A stretch of DNA of 17,002 bases from DATGQT01 sp033720695 (GTDB taxonomy: Bacteria > Bacteroidota > Rhodothermia > Rhodothermales > Rubricoccaceae), in NCBI GenBank assembly GCA_033720695.1, contig JAWWCA010000058.1:1-17002 (forward strand), given 5' to 3'. Below are positions 14,881 through 17,002 of the stretch, one piece after another. Both the position numbers and the translations under genes were made by a program. Below the pieces are notes generated by a model, which had not been told where the DNA came from, ran no database searches, and saw only the letters and a program-made list of their open reading frames with translations. How positions within the stretch are numbered: the stretch's first letter is position 1; every line of letters begins with the position of its first letter.

Positions 14881-16356
14881 ATGATCGTCCTCGCCGCTCT
14901 CTACGCGCTCGCCTCCATCGTGCTGTTCGCGTTCGGGCTCAACGGGCTGTGGCTCGCGACGCGTCACCGGCGGCAGGGGGGGCTCCGCGCCGCGCCGCCC
15001 GCGCCCGAGCCCGCGGTGTGGCCCCCCGTCACCGTGCAGCTCCCCCTCTACAACGAGCCCTTCGTCGTGGAGCGGCTCATCGACGCGGCGGCGCGGCTCG
15101 ACTACCCCGGCCCGCTCGAGATCCAGGTCCTCGACGACTCCACCGACGGCACCCACGCCCTCGCGGCGGACCGGGTCGCGCGGTGGCAGGGCCGCGGCGT
15201 CCACATCACCCACGTCCTCCGCGACGGGCGGGGCGGCTTCAAGGCCGGCGCCCTCGCCCACGGCCTCGCCTGCGCCGACGGCGCGTTCGTCGCCGTCTTC
15301 GACGCCGACTTCGTGCCGCCGCCGGACTTCCTCCGTCGCACGGTCCCCGTCCTCCTCGCCGAGCCCGACCTCGGCCTCGTCCAGGCCCGATGGGCCCACC
15401 TCAACGCCGAGGACGCCCTGCTGACGCGCGTGCAGGCCGCCCTCCTCGACACCCACTTCGTCGTCGAGCAGGACGTCCGTTGTGGTGAGGGGCTCCTGAT
15501 GAACTTCAACGGCACGGCCGGCCTCTGGCGCCGCGCCTGCATCGACGCCGCCGGCGGCTGGCAGAGCGACACGCTGACGGAGGACCTCGACCTCAGCTAC
15601 CGGGCCCAGCTCGCGGGGTGGCGCTTCCGGTTCCTCGGCGACCTCGCCGTCCCGGCCGAGATCCCGGCGACCGTCGCGGCGTGGCGGCAGCAGCAGTTCC
15701 GCTGGACGAAGGGGGCCGCCGAGACGGCGCGGAAGCTGCTCGGCCGGGTGTGGCGCTCGGCCCTCCCGCTCCGCGCAAAAGTGCAGGCCACGTTCCACCT
15801 CGGCAACTTCGCCGTCTACCCGGCCCTCCTCGTCGCGGCGCTCCTCCACGCCCCGCTGCTCGTGGGGCGCGCCCTCGGCGTCGGTCCCAGCGACACGTTC
15901 TTCTTCGCGCTCGCGCCCGGGATCATCGCGTTCGCGGGGGTGCTGCTCACGCACGCCGCCGCGCAGCGGGCGCTGTACCCGGACTGGCGGCGCCGGCTCC
16001 GCTACGAGCCGGCGCTCCTCGCGGCCTCGCTCGGCCTCGCCGTCGGGAACACGCGGGGGGTGGCGGAGGCGCTCGTGGGTCGGCGCACGGCGTTCGTCCG
16101 CACCCCGAAGGCGGGGGAGCGCGGGGGGCGGGCCGCCCTCCGCGTGCGGCCGGAGCGGCTCGTCGTGTGGGCCGAGCGCGGCCTGGCCCTCTACAGCCTC
16201 GCCGCGCTGGCCACGCTCATCGCCGTGGGGGCGTGGGCCGGCGTCGCGTTCCAGGCCCTCTTCACGGCCGGCTTCGCCCTCCTCGGCTTCTACGACGCGG
16301 TCGCGGCGCTGCCGCTGGCGTCGCGGCGGCCCGAGGTGGCGCCCGAGGTGGCGTGA
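14881..16356 (+). CDS. Processive family-2 glycosyltransferase (cellulose synthase/mannan synthase-like)
   Basis: A 491-aa membrane glycosyltransferase. It has an N-terminal membrane helix (about 2-25), a GT-A catalytic domain, and about four C-terminal helices (about 310-330, 340-362, 435-455, 457-477). The full processive set is present: VLDDSTDGT (D85, D86), DAD (D141, D143), TEDLDLSYR (T233-D235) and QQFRW (Q271-W275). This matches CESA_CaSu_A2-type enzymes, which make beta-linked polysaccharides from nucleotide sugars at the inner membrane. The product sugar cannot be read from the sequence. No BcsB, BcsC or PilZ domain is nearby, so it is not a standard cellulose operon; exopolysaccharide or cell-wall glycan synthesis is more likely. 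The ATG directly follows an upstream TGA (TCTGAATG), with no Shine-Dalgarno site. A TPR-like gene follows after 62 bases. Confidence 0.93.
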   Translation: MIVLAALYALASIVLFAFGLNGLWLATRHRRQGGLRAAPPAPEPAVWPPVTVQLPLYNEPFVVERLIDAAARLDYPGPLEIQVLDDSTDGTHALAADRVARWQGRGVHITHVLRDGRGGFKAGALAHGLACADGAFVAVFDADFVPPPDFLRRTVPVLLAEPDLGLVQARWAHLNAEDALLTRVQAALLDTHFVVEQDVRCGEGLLMNFNGTAGLWRRACIDAAGGWQSDTLTEDLDLSYRAQLAGWRFRFLGDLAVPAEIPATVAAWRQQQFRWTKGAAETARKLLGRVWRSALPLRAKVQATFHLGNFAVYPALLVAALLHAPLLVGRALGVGPSDTFFFALAPGIIAFAGVLLTHAAAQRALYPDWRRRLRYEPALLAASLGLAVGNTRGVAEALVGRRTAFVRTPKAGERGGRAALRVRPERLVVWAERGLALYSLAALATLIAVGAWAGVAFQALFTAGFALLGFYDAVAALPLASRRPEVAPEVA

Positions 16357-16387
16357 CGGGGGCGGGCCGGGGACCCCAGGCGAGGGC

Positions 16388-16395
16388 TACCTTAG
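16388..16395 (+). promoter_or_regulatory. Possible -7/-10 element before the TPR-like gene
   Basis: TACCTTAG, one base off TAnnTTTG, lies 31 bases before ATG 16419, matching the spacing of the TAGCTTCC element before the glycosyltransferase. It is the only A/T-containing patch in this short GC-rich gap. Confidence 0.25.
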
Positions 16396-16418
16396 CACCG
16401 GACGCCCGCCCCGCCGCC

Positions 16419-17002
16419 ATGCCCCCGCCGCCCCCTCTCCCCGACGACCCCCCGGGCCTGATCGTCCAGGCCGCCGCCCACCTCATCGCCGACGGGCAGG
16501 CGGCCGTGGCTGCGGCCCGGCTGGAAGCGCTCGTCGCCGTCGCACCGGCGTACCCCGCCGCCCACGTCCTGCTGGCCCGCGCCCTGGAGGCGACGGGCCG
16601 GGAGGTCGAGGCCCTCGCCGCGTGGCACCGCGCCCACTTCCTCGTCCCGAACAGCCCGCTCGTCCAGCGGGAGCGGGCCCGCCTGACCGCCGCGCTCGCC
16701 GCTGCACCGCAGAGCACGCCGGCCGCCGACGGCGCGACGGAGCCCGAGGCGCTCGCGGCGGCGCCGGGCGGGGCCCTCCCTGACGCGCATCTCGCCTTCG
16801 TCGCGGAGGAAGAGATCCCGGAGGAGGCGCCTGACGAGGTCCCGGCAGAGCCGGAGGACGCGTCCAGCGAGGCGCCGGAAGCGGCCGGAGACGAGGCGCC
16901 CCCGGGGCCGGAGGAGCCCGACGAGGACGCCCCCATCGAGGTCGAGGTGATGGCCCCCGATGCCCGAGAGGGGGAGGCCCCGACCGACGGGCCGCCGGAC
17001 CC
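16419..17002 (+). CDS. TPR-like protein with acidic low-complexity tail, 3' end outside window
   Basis: The reading frame is open from ATG 16419 to the window edge (194 codons). After a Pro-rich start, residues about 12-90 form paired helices in TPR style: LIVQAAAHLIADGQAAVAAARLEALVAVAPAYPAAHVLLARALEATGREVEALAAWHRAHFLVP, with the spacing A-x-x-x-L-A-R-A-L-E and closing P of TPR units. From about 100 on it is a strongly acidic Glu/Ala/Pro-rich segment with no fold I recognise. TPR proteins are scaffolds for protein contacts. No signal peptide is visible, so it is probably cytoplasmic. It follows the glycosyltransferase on the same strand and may be cotranscribed or have its own promoter. Function is unknown. 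Confidence 0.75.
   Translation, partial: MPPPPPLPDDPPGLIVQAAAHLIADGQAAVAAARLEALVAVAPAYPAAHVLLARALEATGREVEALAAWHRAHFLVPNSPLVQRERARLTAALAAAPQSTPAADGATEPEALAAAPGGALPDAHLAFVAEEEIPEEAPDEVPAEPEDASSEAPEAAGDEAPPGPEEPDEDAPIEVEVMAPDAREGEAPTDGPPD

Noticed and set aside
1..17002. CRISPR array, insertion sequence, phage or rRNA signals
   Set aside because: No regularly spaced direct repeats, no transposase-like frame, no terminal inverted repeats with target duplication and no rRNA-like stretch were seen.

Overview
The window is about 70% G+C or higher. Its codons end almost always in C or G, and coding starts almost never carry a Shine-Dalgarno sequence; C-rich leaders precede them instead. With the set of type IV pilus-like proteins, this suggests a Rhodothermota (Rhodothermales, Salinibacter/Rubrivirga-like) or other high-GC Bacteroidota-related bacterium. 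That placement is an inference from style, not from a marker gene.

Region 1 (1-7758, + strand) is a compact envelope-spanning pilus/type II secretion-like cluster. It runs: C-terminus of a GspE/PilB assembly ATPase (cut by the window edge), three single-pass pilin-like proteins (the last with a large beta-rich tail), a PilT-like ATPase with an altered Asp box, a PilM-PilN-like (GspL-like) fusion, and a PilO-PilP-like fusion. The alignment subcomplex that usually needs four genes seems condensed into two. No PilC/GspF platform protein or prepilin peptidase is visible, so they must lie elsewhere.

Region 2 (7689-11068, + strand) holds a CPBP-family intramembrane protease, an anchored M15-type peptidase with a C-terminal SPOR-like domain (cell-wall remodelling), and a small lipoprotein. 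The lipoprotein converges on the next gene, a short (434 aa) secretin read from the minus strand (11114-12418). Together these could provide the wall passage and outer-membrane exit for the Region 1 machine.

Region 3: a 482-bp gap (12419-12900) contains the most AT-rich patch of the window and a perfect inverted repeat upstream of the secretin. Next, on the minus strand, is an odd two-domain protein (12901-14631): a RecA/KaiC-like domain with a broken P-loop, a long acidic Pro/Ala linker with an internal 12-bp tandem repeat, and a GGDEF-like domain without its signature. A 249-bp divergent region with a second perfect inverted repeat follows. Then come a processive family-2 glycosyltransferase (14881-16356, + strand) and the start of a TPR-like protein with an acidic tail (16419 to the edge).

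I saw no CRISPR array, tRNA, rRNA or insertion sequence. The most interesting features are the fused alignment proteins, the leaderless pilin-like trio, the altered ATPase, the 9-G tract inside the PilM-like gene, and the degenerate KaiC/GGDEF-like protein.
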